NCBI GenBank assembly: GCA_023228885.1 | Contig: JALOAJ010000040.1 | Span: 1-21,382, forward strand | Direction: 5' to 3' | Source: Bacillota bacterium | Lineage (GTDB): Bacteria > Bacillota > Clostridia > Monoglobales > Firm-18 | DNA: 21,382 nucleotides | Shown here: positions 7,554-14,764 of the stretch, piece by piece | How the letters are laid out: every line of letters begins with the position of its first letter | Position numbering within the stretch: the stretch's first letter is position 1 | Translations under genes and position numbers: made by a program | The notes under the pieces: model-generated | The model's database searches: none | The model's input: only the letters and a program-made list of their open reading frames with translations | What the model was told of the DNA's origin: nothing

Positions 7554-8543
7554 ATGGCAAAGATGTATTATGAAAAAGACTGTAACACAGCTTCTTTAAA
7601 GGCGAAAAAGATTGCGGTAATAGGCTATGGAAGCCAAGGGCATGCACACTCTTTGAATTTAAAAGACAGCGGATTTGATGTAACGGTGGGCCTGTATGAG
7701 GGCAGCAAATCGTGGAAAGCTGCCGAAGATACGGGCTTAAAGGTTGCAACGGCAGCAGATGCGGCAAAATCATCCGATGTTATAATGATACTTGTGCCGG
7801 ATGAAAAACAGGCAAAGCTTTATTATGACAGCATTGAAAAAGCATTGGATGCAGGCAAAACCCTTGCTTTTGCGCATGGTTTTAATATTCATTACAATCA
7901 GATTAAACCGCCGGCAGACATTGATGTTGTGATGATTGCACCGAAAGGCCCGGGGCATACGGTGCGCAGTCAGTATTTGGAAGGCAAAGGCGTTCCTTGC
8001 CTTGTTGCGGTTTATCAAGACGCCACAGGAAAAGCAATGGAAACAGCGCTTGCATGGGCTGCGGGGATAGGCGGCGCAAGGGCGGGAATTTTGGAAACTA
8101 CCTTTAAAGAGGAAACGGAAACAGATTTATTCGGTGAGCAAGCGGTTTTATGCGGCGGCGTTACAGCTTTGATGAAATGCGGGTTTGAAACGCTTGTTGA
8201 GGCAGGTTATCAGCCGGAAAGCGCATATTTTGAGTGTGTTCATGAAATGAAGCTTATAATAGATATGGTTGTGGCAGGCGGTCTTGGAAATATGCGGTAT
8301 TCCATAAGCGATACGGCGGAATATGGCGACTACATCACGGGTAAAAGAATTATTACAGAGGAAACGAAAAAAGAAATGAAAAAAATCTTATCCGAGGTTC
8401 AAGACGGTACCTTTGCACGCAACTGGATTGCCGAAAACCAAGTTAACAGACCGCATTTTCTTGCAATGAGAAGAATTGAAAGCGAACATCAGGTTGAAAA
8501 GGTTGGAAAAGAACTTAGAAAAATGATGAGCTGGATAAAGTAA
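7554..8543 (+). CDS. ilvC: Ketol-acid reductoisomerase (class I)
   Basis: Converts acetolactate or acetohydroxybutyrate to the dihydroxy acid by Mg-dependent isomerization and NAD(P)H reduction. It has 329 residues, a normal class I length. The Rossmann motif GYGSQGHAHS is at 24-33. Catalytic His108 (AHGF), Asp191 and Glu195 (TDLFGE), Glu227, Glu231 and the SISDTAEYGD serine are present. The cofactor loop reads LYEGSKS: the first loop position is Tyr48, where many NADPH enzymes have Arg. The frame opens earlier at 7527, but the ATG at 7554 gives the typical MAKMYYEKD start and follows GGAG at 7544-7547. It is 81 bases after ilvN, in the same direction; ilvD and the leu genes are not in the window. 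Confidence 0.96.
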   Translation: MAKMYYEKDCNTASLKAKKIAVIGYGSQGHAHSLNLKDSGFDVTVGLYEGSKSWKAAEDTGLKVATAADAAKSSDVIMILVPDEKQAKLYYDSIEKALDAGKTLAFAHGFNIHYNQIKPPADIDVVMIAPKGPGHTVRSQYLEGKGVPCLVAVYQDATGKAMETALAWAAGIGGARAGILETTFKEETETDLFGEQAVLCGGVTALMKCGFETLVEAGYQPESAYFECVHEMKLIIDMVVAGGLGNMRYSISDTAEYGDYITGKRIITEETKKEMKKILSEVQDGTFARNWIAENQVNRPHFLAMRRIESEHQVEKVGKELRKMMSWIK

Positions 8544-8564
8544 TAGGGTTGAAAGGAGACGAAA

Positions 8565-9137
8565 ATGGCTAAAATAAAAAAGGGCTGGATTATTGCGGCA
8601 ATAATAATTGTTATTTTGCTTATGTTTGTTTCAAGCATAGCGGGAAAATACAATACATTGGTGTCGGCAAACGAAAATATAAATGGCATGTGGAGCCAAG
8701 TGCAAAACAACCTTCAAAGAAGGGCGGATTTAATTCCGAACTTGGTTGAAACGGTTAAAGGATATGCCGCACACGAAGAATCAATATTTTCTGAGGTTGC
8801 GCAGGCAAGGTCACGCTTGATAGGCGCTTCCGGCGTTGATGATACGGCAGAAGCAAATGCACAGCTTTCGGGCGCCTTGGGCAGGCTGCTTGCCATAAGC
8901 GAGGCGTATCCGCAGCTTAAGGCAGACCAAAACTTCAGAGCGTTGCAAGATGAGCTTGCGGGAACGGAAAATAGAATCGCCTTTGCGCGAAAAGATTATA
9001 ACGAGGCGGTTCAGCTTTATAACACCTCAATTAAACGGTTTCCGTCAAACATAATTGCAGGGATTTTTAATTTTGGGGAGCGGGATTATTTCCAAGCAGA
9101 CGAGGCATCTCAGCAAACTCCGCAAGTTAAGTTTTAA
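8565..9137 (+). CDS. lemA: LemA family membrane protein
   Basis: LemA proteins have one N-terminal membrane anchor and a helical extracytoplasmic domain; their biochemical role is not firmly known. This one has 190 residues. A hydrophobic segment at about 8-27 follows a KIKK positive start, and the family block NLQRRADLIPNLVETVKGYAAHE follows. FARKDYNEAVQLYN and the closing RFPSNIIAGIFNF are also typical. The ATG has AAAGGAG about 8 bases upstream. It lies 21 bases after ilvC with no terminator between, and is followed by a TPM-domain gene, the classic lemA partner, so the two probably act together at the cell envelope. Confidence 0.93.
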   Translation: MAKIKKGWIIAAIIIVILLMFVSSIAGKYNTLVSANENINGMWSQVQNNLQRRADLIPNLVETVKGYAAHEESIFSEVAQARSRLIGASGVDDTAEANAQLSGALGRLLAISEAYPQLKADQNFRALQDELAGTENRIAFARKDYNEAVQLYNTSIKRFPSNIIAGIFNFGERDYFQADEASQQTPQVKF

Positions 9138-9172
9138 TTATATTGAATAAGGCTTGTCGGAAAGGACAAAAT

Positions 9173-9985
9173 ATGAAGGGGAGAGGCATTTTGAAAAAAC
9201 ACAGTTGTTTACGGTTTTGCGCTTTATTGTTTACGCTCAGCTTTGCAACCGTTGTTTTTGCAATTTCAATTCCCTCTCCCATAAATAATTACATTAGTGA
9301 TTATGCCAACATTTTGAACGCCGATACCAAGCAAAAAGTTGCAAGTATCGCCGCGCAGGTGGAGCAAAAAACCGGTGCGCAAATAGCGGTTGTTATAGTA
9401 AAAACGCTTGACGGCGCAGCTGTTGAGGACTATTCAAACGCCCTTTTCAGGCAATGGGGTATAGGTCAGTCAGGCAAAGACAACGGCGTTTTGTTGCTGC
9501 TTTCAATAAATGACAGAAAGAGCAGAATTGAAGTGGGTTATGGGCTTGAAGGGCGGTTGCCGGATGGCAAAACAGGTCAAATTCAAGATGAATACCTTAT
9601 TCCCCACTTATCAAAAGGCGATTATGATACAGCAATTATAAATACGCAGAATGTTCTTGCAATGGAAGTTGCGGCGGAGTATGATGTGACATTATCCGAT
9701 GTTTCAAATCCTACTCCGACTTCAACGGCGGGAGATGACCGTTCGGGGAGGGTGCTTGGGTTGATTATTGCTGTTGCATTTATACTTGATATTATTTTTC
9801 TTAAAGGAAAAGTTACCGGGTTTTTGTTAAAAGTTTTTTTCTTCAGACTTCTTTTGGGAAGGGACCGAGGAGGAAAAGGAGGAGGGAATTCCGGCGGCGG
9901 AGGGTTTGGCAGCGGCGGCTTTGGCGGCGGTGGCGGTTTTGGCGGCGGCAGTTCGGGCGGCGGAGGCAGCAGTAGAAGTTGGTAG
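9173..9985 (+). CDS. TPM-domain membrane protein (YgcG-like) with Gly/Ser-rich tail
   Basis: Has 270 residues. A signal peptide with a positive start and hydrophobic core is visible, with likely cleavage after VFA (residue 30). The TPM_phosphatase domain follows (about 37-165), with YANIL, the VEQKTGAQIAVVIVKTL strand and RKSRIEVGYGLEGRLPD. Hydrophobic stretches lie at about 194-210 and 215-228. Then comes a low-complexity Gly/Ser tail (233-268) ending in SRSW, as is common in this family. Function is uncertain: phosphatase activity has been reported for some TPM proteins, while others may assist membrane-protein turnover. The frame extends upstream to a TTG at 9143, but the ATG at 9173 with AAAGGA at 9161-9166 leads straight into the signal peptide. 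It is paired with lemA and ends at a terminator. Confidence 0.88.
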   Translation: MKGRGILKKHSCLRFCALLFTLSFATVVFAISIPSPINNYISDYANILNADTKQKVASIAAQVEQKTGAQIAVVIVKTLDGAAVEDYSNALFRQWGIGQSGKDNGVLLLLSINDRKSRIEVGYGLEGRLPDGKTGQIQDEYLIPHLSKGDYDTAIINTQNVLAMEVAAEYDVTLSDVSNPTPTSTAGDDRSGRVLGLIIAVAFILDIIFLKGKVTGFLLKVFFFRLLLGRDRGGKGGGNSGGGGFGSGGFGGGGGFGGGSSGGGGSSRSW

Positions 9986-10018
9986 CCGCAAAAAAGGTAC
10001 AAATGAAAAATTTATGAT

Positions 10019-10054
10019 AAGCGCTACATCGCATTTTGCGAAAGCGCTTTTTTT
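10019..10054 (+). terminator. Rho-independent terminator after the TPM gene
   Basis: AAGCGC at 10019-10024 pairs with GCGCTT at 10044-10049. Inside it TCGCA (10029-10033) pairs with TGCGA (10037-10041) around a 3-base loop. A run of seven T follows (10048-10054). The hairpin overlaps the last codons of the convergent ruvA. On the minus strand the following T-run is poor, so it mainly terminates the plus-strand operon. Confidence 0.75.
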
Positions 10055-10608
10055 ATCGTTTCTTCCAGCGACAAGCCTTTTTCAACGCTTTTTATTGCTT
10101 TTACCGCAACGGACGGAGTGTAGCCAAGACCTATCAACGCTTCAACCGCCTCAGATTCAAGCGTTGCGTTGGGCTGCTCGACAACGGCGCCCTCGTGAGC
10201 AATATATGACGCTTTAATTTTATCTTTCAATTCCAAAACAATTCTTTGAGCAAGCTTTTGACCGATGCCGGGTGCGGTTGTGATTGTTTTAACATCGCCC
10301 GATATAACGGCAAGCGCCAAGCTTTCAGACTCCAATGCCGACAAAAGGCTTATTGCGGCTTTTGGACCAACACCGCTTACCGATATTAAAAGCATAAAGG
10401 TTGAGCGCTCGTGCAGGTCGGTAAAGCCGTATAAATCCATAATATCTTCTCGCAGGTGAAGATAGGTGTAAAACATTATATTATCGCCTGTTTTTACACC
10501 TTGTAAGCTTTTTGAAGTTGTTATTATTTTATACCCGATTCCCGAAATATCAACAACCGCATTTGTATCGTAAATTGCAGTTAGATTGCCTTTTATATAA
10601 TCAAACAT
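10024..10608 (-). CDS. ruvA: Holliday junction branch migration protein RuvA
   Basis: RuvA binds four-way DNA junctions as a tetramer and loads the RuvB helicase for branch migration. It has 194 residues, a normal length. The N-terminal OB domain starts MFDYIKGNL and contains the acidic-pin region LREDIMDLYGF. The helix-hairpin-helix segments are seen as ISVSGVGPKAAISLLSAL and TTAPGIGQKLAQRIVLELKDK. The C-terminal RuvB-binding domain (about 145-194) contains EAVEALIGLGYTPSVAVKAI. AAAGGAG lies 11 bases before the ATG. It starts 18 bases after the upstream gyrB-like gene and is probably co-transcribed with it. ruvB and ruvC are not in the window. Confidence 0.96.
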   Translation of the reverse strand: MFDYIKGNLTAIYDTNAVVDISGIGYKIITTSKSLQGVKTGDNIMFYTYLHLREDIMDLYGFTDLHERSTFMLLISVSGVGPKAAISLLSALESESLALAVISGDVKTITTAPGIGQKLAQRIVLELKDKIKASYIAHEGAVVEQPNATLESEAVEALIGLGYTPSVAVKAIKSVEKGLSLEETIKKALSQNAM

Positions 10609-10626
10609 ATTTTTTGCACCGCTCCT

Positions 10627-12606
10627 TTAGCTGACATCCGTTAAGCTAATATATTTCATACCGTTTTTTGCAATATGATTTTTTCTGCCTTGCAGGTTAT
10701 CGCCAAGAAGCAATTCAAACTTTGCGGCTGTGAGAGATGCGTCTACTTCCGGCATAACCTTTATAAGGCGGCGTGTTTTGGGGTTCATTGTTGTTTGCCA
10801 CATCATTTCCGGCTGGTTTTCACCCAACCCCTTACTGCGCTGTATGGTGTATTTGCTTGTGAGCTTCTCGGTAATCCTAATTTTTTCGCTTTCATTATAG
10901 GCAAATTCCACTTTGTTTCCGGATGTAATTTCGTAAAGGGGCGACTCTGCAATATAAATAAACCCCTCTTTAATTAGGGTGGGCATAAGCCTGTAAAACA
11001 TCGTTAAAATAAGCGTCCTTATTTGATAGCCGTCAACATCGGCATCGGTGCAAATTATAACCTTGCTCCATCTTAGATTTTCCAGCTCAAAGGTGTTAAA
11101 GTTTTTATTGTGCTTTGATTTTGTTTCAACACCGCACCCGAGCACCTTTATCAAATCAAGTATTATATCGTTTTTAAAAATTCTGTTGTAATCCGCTTTT
11201 AAACAGTTTAAAATTTTACCCCTCACCGGAATAATTGCCTGAAACTGCGCGTCCCTCCCCAACTTGCACGAGCCGAGCGCTGAATCGCCTTCAACTATGT
11301 AAAGCTCGCTTATTTCTTTGTCTTTTGTTCTGCAATCGACAAATTTTTGAACCCTGCTTAAAACATCGTTGTTGCCGCTAAGCATTTTTTTAACGCTGAC
11401 GCGCTGTTTTTCGGCGCTTTCCCTGCTGCGCTTGTTAACCAACACTTGGTCGGCAATTTTTTCGGCATCCGGCTTGTTTTCAATAAAGTAAACCTCAAGC
11501 TGATGGCGCAAAAAATCTGTCATAGCATCTTGGATAAATCGATTGCTTATCGATTTTTTTGTTTGATTTTCGTAGCTTGTTACGGTTGAAAACGAACTGC
11601 TCACCAACAGCAGACAGTCCGCAACATCGGCAAACAAAATTTTGCTTTCGTTTTTATTATACTTGTTATTGTTTTTTAAAAACTGGTCAATCACGCCGAC
11701 AAAGGCGCTTTTAACCGCCTTATCGGGAGAGCCTCCGTACTCTAAAAAGCTGGAGTTATGGTAATATTCTATTAAATTTATATCGTTATTAAAGCAAAAA
11801 GCAACCGAAAGTTTTACTTTGTATTCCGGCTTGTCATCTCGGTCACGCCCTTGCCGCTGCGCTTCAAAAAACTGCACATCGGTAATATTCGTGTCGCCGC
11901 CCAACTCTTTGACATAATCAACAATTCCATCTTTATATATAAAAGCGTATTCATCAAATGTGCCGTCTTCTCTTTCGTCAAAAAGTTTAAAAGTGATGCC
12001 CGAATTGACAACCGCTTGTTTTTTAAGCACGCTTAAATAATATTCGAGCGGAATATCTATGTCGGTAAACACATCTATATCGGGGCGCCATTTTATTTTG
12101 GTGCCGGTTGCGGTGCTTCTTATTTCTTCCGATTGCAGCCCCCCAACATTTTCGCCTTTTTCAAAACGCAAAAAATGCCGCTGCTTATCTCGTACAATTT
12201 CAACATCCATAAACTCGGCGGTATATTGCGTTGCGCAAGCGCCAAGCCCGTTTAGCCCAAGGGAATATTCGTAGTTGTTGCCGCTGTTGTTATTGTACTT
12301 TCCGCCTGCATACATCTCGCAAAAAACAAGTTCCCAATTAAAGCGTCCTTCTTTTTCGTTAAAACCTACCGGTATGCCGCGCCCGTTATCGGTAATTTCT
12401 ATTGTGTAATCACGAAAACGCCTTACTGTGATAACATTTCCGTAACCTTCGCGCGCTTCGTCTATTGAGTTTGATAAAATTTCAAAAACGCTGTGACAAC
12501 ATCCGTCAATACCGTCCGACCCAAATATAACGCCGGGGCGTTTTCTGACTCTATCCGCACCCTTTAACGAGGAGATGGAGCTGTCGTCATAATTTTGTTT
12601 GTTCAT
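10627..12606 (-). CDS. Divergent GyrB/ParE-like type II topoisomerase B subunit
   Basis: The ATPase and Toprim subunit of a type IIA topoisomerase, 659 residues. GHKL ATPase: Glu42 and Asn46 (FEILSNSIDEA), DNGRGIP at 73-79, Lys103 (GGKY), and a lid loop SLGLNGLGACATQY where canonical GyrB has GGLHGVGASVV. The transducer QTK loop is at 348-350. Toprim: EGDSALGS (Glu440) and DADVDG (521-526). The tail matches GyrB, with RSKGLGENQPEMMWQTTMNP. The substitutions place it in a clostridial GyrB-like paralogue group rather than canonical gyrB, so I give no symbol. Start: ATG at 12606 with AAAGGA upstream; a longer in-frame start at 12651 falls at the predicted transcription start and is unlikely. Its GyrA/ParC-like partner is not adjacent; ruvA follows instead. 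Confidence 0.9.
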   Translation of the reverse strand: MNKQNYDDSSISSLKGADRVRKRPGVIFGSDGIDGCCHSVFEILSNSIDEAREGYGNVITVRRFRDYTIEITDNGRGIPVGFNEKEGRFNWELVFCEMYAGGKYNNNSGNNYEYSLGLNGLGACATQYTAEFMDVEIVRDKQRHFLRFEKGENVGGLQSEEIRSTATGTKIKWRPDIDVFTDIDIPLEYYLSVLKKQAVVNSGITFKLFDEREDGTFDEYAFIYKDGIVDYVKELGGDTNITDVQFFEAQRQGRDRDDKPEYKVKLSVAFCFNNDINLIEYYHNSSFLEYGGSPDKAVKSAFVGVIDQFLKNNNKYNKNESKILFADVADCLLLVSSSFSTVTSYENQTKKSISNRFIQDAMTDFLRHQLEVYFIENKPDAEKIADQVLVNKRSRESAEKQRVSVKKMLSGNNDVLSRVQKFVDCRTKDKEISELYIVEGDSALGSCKLGRDAQFQAIIPVRGKILNCLKADYNRIFKNDIILDLIKVLGCGVETKSKHNKNFNTFELENLRWSKVIICTDADVDGYQIRTLILTMFYRLMPTLIKEGFIYIAESPLYEITSGNKVEFAYNESEKIRITEKLTSKYTIQRSKGLGENQPEMMWQTTMNPKTRRLIKVMPEVDASLTAAKFELLLGDNLQGRKNHIAKNGMKYISLTDVS

Positions 12607-12626
12607 TTTACCAATCCTTTCTGTTT

Positions 12627-12648
12627 GGCACGCCCAAGCGGGCATGTC
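12627..12648 (-). other. Hairpin in the 5' leader of the gyrB-like mRNA
   Basis: Read on the minus strand, 12648-12640 pairs with 12635-12627 around a GCTT loop (stem GGGC/GCCC core plus further pairs, one G-U and one mismatch). There is no T-run, so it is not a terminator. It lies within the first bases of the predicted transcript, upstream of the ribosome binding site, and may protect the 5' end or affect translation. Confidence 0.4.
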
Positions 12649-12656
12649 CATATATC

Positions 12657-12685
12657 ATTTTACAATATTTTTAACATCTTGTAAA
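12657..12685 (-). promoter_or_regulatory. Sigma-A-type promoter for the gyrB-like gene and ruvA
   Basis: On the minus strand TTTACA (12685-12680) and TAAAAT (12662-12657) are spaced by 17 bases. This is the same pair of hexamers as at 6921-6949. It lies about 50 bases upstream of the gyrB-like ATG, in the divergent gap shared with rnhA. Confidence 0.6.
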
Positions 12686-12691
12686 GGGTGA

Positions 12692-12720
12692 TTGTTTGTG
12701 GTAAAATTATATGGGATAAT
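12692..12720 (+). promoter_or_regulatory. Promoter for the rnhA-to-thiN gene cluster
   Basis: TTGTTT at 12692-12697, 17 bases, then GATAAT at 12715-12720, with TG at 12712-12713 making an extended -10. Transcription would start near 12727, about 30 bases before rnhA. No other promoter as good is seen before thiN, so much of the following cluster may depend on it. Confidence 0.45.
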
Positions 12721-12755
12721 AATGCCATTATTTCATTTGGCAAGGCGGTGAAGAT

Positions 12756-13202
12756 TTGAAACATGTTAAAATATATACCGACGGCGCTTGCAGCGGAAAC
12801 CCCGGCCCGGGCGGGTGGGGCGTTATTTTGAATTATAACGGCGCCGAAAAGGAGCTCAGCGGTTATGAAAGCGCCACCACAAACAACAGGATGGAGCTGA
12901 CCGCCGCAATTGAGGGTTTGTCTGCACTAAAGGAAAGGTGCAGCGTATTGCTTTGCAGCGATTCAAAATATTTAACGGATGCAATAACCAAGGGCTGGGT
13001 GTACCGATGGAGGGATAAAGGCTGGATGAAAACAAAAACAGAACCGGTGCCGAATAGCGACCTTTGGGAGAAAATTATTAAGCTGATTGAAAAACATAAA
13101 GTAGAATTTGAATGGGTGCGCGGGCATACCGGGCATCCGGAAAACGAAAGGTGCGATACCTTGGCTACCGACGCTATAAAAAATCGAAAAGGAGAGCCGT
13201 AA
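12756..13202 (+). CDS. rnhA: Ribonuclease HI
   Basis: Degrades the RNA strand of RNA-DNA hybrids during replication and R-loop removal. It has 148 residues, like E. coli RNase HI. The complete active site is visible: Asp9 (YTDGACSGNPGPGG), Glu47 (NNRMEL), Asp69 (CSDS), His124 (RGHTGHPENERCD) and Asp134. The basic-protrusion region (WVYRWRDKGWMK) of the E. coli-like type is present. The start is TTG at 12756 with AAGGCGGTG at 12742-12750; no in-frame ATG fits the family N-terminus. Its stop codon overlaps the start of the next gene by one base (TAATG). Confidence 0.96.
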   Translation: MKHVKIYTDGACSGNPGPGGWGVILNYNGAEKELSGYESATTNNRMELTAAIEGLSALKERCSVLLCSDSKYLTDAITKGWVYRWRDKGWMKTKTEPVPNSDLWEKIIKLIEKHKVEFEWVRGHTGHPENERCDTLATDAIKNRKGEP

Positions 13203-14005
13203 TGGTTATAGATTTTCACACTCATGTATTTCCTTCGACAATGGCGGCAAAAACGCTTGACAAATTGAGCGCCGGCGCCGGAATTACCCCATACACCAAC
13301 GGAACTGTCGAGGGGTTGAAATGCTCAATGAAAAAAGCGGGTATCGACTTTAGCGTAACCCTCCCCGTTGCAACTCGTCCGGGACAGGCGCGGACAATTG
13401 CTGACTATGCCGTGCAAGTAACAGGCAAAGACGGCATAATTTCATTCGGAAGCATACACCCCGCATCGGATAATTGGCGTGCGGAGCTCAACTATATTGC
13501 GAAGGCTGGGTTGAAGGGCGTAAAACTGCATCCCGACTATCAGCGGTTTTTTATAGACGATAAAAAGATTTTTCCGATAGTTGAGCATGCTGCCTCGCTT
13601 GGGCTGATGGTCTTGTTCCACAGCGGCATTGACATTGGTCTTGCCGACCCGGTTCATTGCCGCCCGAAAGCCGCAAGAAAACTAATTGACAGCATGAGGG
13701 GGGCGAAATTAATTTTTGCGCATACCGGCGGCTATGGTTGCTGGGATGAGGTTGAAGATTATTTAGTAGGCGCCGATATTTATTTTGACATAAGCTTCAC
13801 ATTCAAACGGCTCACCGATGAAAGGCTTATGCGCATTATAAGAGCGCACGGAGTAAATAAGTGTCTTTTCGGCACAGATTCTCCTTGGGGCAGCCAGCAA
13901 CACGATATTTTGTATATGAAGTCAATGGACTTTACGAAAGACGAGCTTGATGCGATAATGTATAACAACGCCGCACAGCTCTTAGGCATTGGCAAAACGA
14001 TATAA
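13202..14005 (+). CDS. Amidohydrolase family (Amidohydro_2, TIM barrel) metal-dependent hydrolase
   Basis: A 267-residue protein of the amidohydrolase/decarboxylase superfamily. Candidate metal and catalytic residues are in order: His6 and His8 (DFHTH), the KLHPD motif with His110, His140 (LFHSG), His174 (FAHTGG) and Asp226 (LFGTDSPWG). This pattern is typical of the Amidohydro_2 group, which includes hydrolases and non-oxidative decarboxylases. The substrate cannot be told from sequence. The frame continues upstream inside rnhA, but the ATG at 13202 has AAGGAG 10 bases before it and gives a family-typical MVIDFHTH start. The one-base overlap with the rnhA stop suggests translational coupling. 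Confidence 0.85.
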   Translation: MVIDFHTHVFPSTMAAKTLDKLSAGAGITPYTNGTVEGLKCSMKKAGIDFSVTLPVATRPGQARTIADYAVQVTGKDGIISFGSIHPASDNWRAELNYIAKAGLKGVKLHPDYQRFFIDDKKIFPIVEHAASLGLMVLFHSGIDIGLADPVHCRPKAARKLIDSMRGAKLIFAHTGGYGCWDEVEDYLVGADIYFDISFTFKRLTDERLMRIIRAHGVNKCLFGTDSPWGSQQHDILYMKSMDFTKDELDAIMYNNAAQLLGIGKTI

Positions 14006-14053
14006 GGCTCAAAACAGGCGATTGTTCGCCGTTGGAAAGGGATGGAGTTTTGC

Positions 14054-14752
14054 ATGAAAAATTATAGTGTTATAACCGATGTGGGCAGGAAAAGGAAAAG
14101 CAACCAAGATAATTATTATGTTGGGGAAAACTGGTGCATTGTTGCAGACGGTATGGGCGGTCATAAAGGCGGTGAAACCGCAAGCAGGTGCGCAATTGAA
14201 ATTATAAAAACTAATTTGGCGCAACAGGCTTTCGGGGTTGATTCCCTGCTAAAAGGCGCAATAGCGGATGCAAACAAAGCTTTATACAATATGTCAATAA
14301 ACGACCCTTCGCTTGAGGGCATGGGCACTACGGCGGTGCTGTGCTACTTTGAAGGGGCTGTGGCGTATGTTGCTCATGTTGGCGATTCAAGAGCCTATCA
14401 CCTTACGGAATTAGGGCTTAGGCAGCTTACAAACGACCATTCGATAGTGCAACAGCTTATAGAAAGCGGAACCATAACGCCCAAAGAGGCAAAAACGCAT
14501 CCGCAAAAAAACTTGATAACACGGGCAATCGGCACCGAAAGCACAATAGATGTTGATGTTTGCACAGTAAATATCAAAGAGGGTGACTATATTTTGTTAT
14601 GCACCGATGGGCTTACATCCTTCGTTTCAGACAGCGAAATTGAGGCTGTTGTAAAAGCAATGGGTTTGGATGATGCTGTGACAAAGCTTGTTAACATGGC
14701 AAACAGCAGCGGCGGCACAGACAACATCACCATTGTTTTGATTAAGGTTTAA
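14054..14752 (+). CDS. prpC: PP2C-family Ser/Thr protein phosphatase
   Basis: Metal-dependent (PPM/PP2C) phosphatase that reverses phosphorylation by the adjacent PASTA kinase. It has 232 residues, a catalytic domain only and no membrane segment, so it is cytoplasmic. Motifs are KSNQDNYY (Asp19), VADGMGGHKGGETAS (Asp32), GMGTTAVL, AHVGDSRAY, LTNDHS, LCTDGLTSFV (Asp184) and GGTDNITIVLI (Asp223); all metal-binding aspartates are present. The ATG at 14054 has GGAG at 14044-14047; an in-frame ATG at 14042 would sit directly on an AAAGG run and is less likely. It is 12 bases upstream of the kinase, the standard Firmicute arrangement. Confidence 0.94.
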   Translation: MKNYSVITDVGRKRKSNQDNYYVGENWCIVADGMGGHKGGETASRCAIEIIKTNLAQQAFGVDSLLKGAIADANKALYNMSINDPSLEGMGTTAVLCYFEGAVAYVAHVGDSRAYHLTELGLRQLTNDHSIVQQLIESGTITPKEAKTHPQKNLITRAIGTESTIDVDVCTVNIKEGDYILLCTDGLTSFVSDSEIEAVVKAMGLDDAVTKLVNMANSSGGTDNITIVLIKV

Positions 14753-14764
14753 GGGGGGATTTGA

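Noticed and set aside
9890..9970. GGC/GGCGGN-rich repeat tract
   Set aside because: It is the coding sequence of the Gly/Ser-rich tail of the TPM protein, in frame, not an independent repeat element.
9622..10002. Proline-rich minus-strand frame opposite the TPM gene
   Set aside because: The proline run is simply the complement of the Gly codons in the TPM tail.
14017..14030. GGCGA/TCGCC hairpin between the amidohydrolase and prpC
   Set aside because: Five base pairs and no T-run; not credible as a terminator, and the genes on both sides look co-transcribed.
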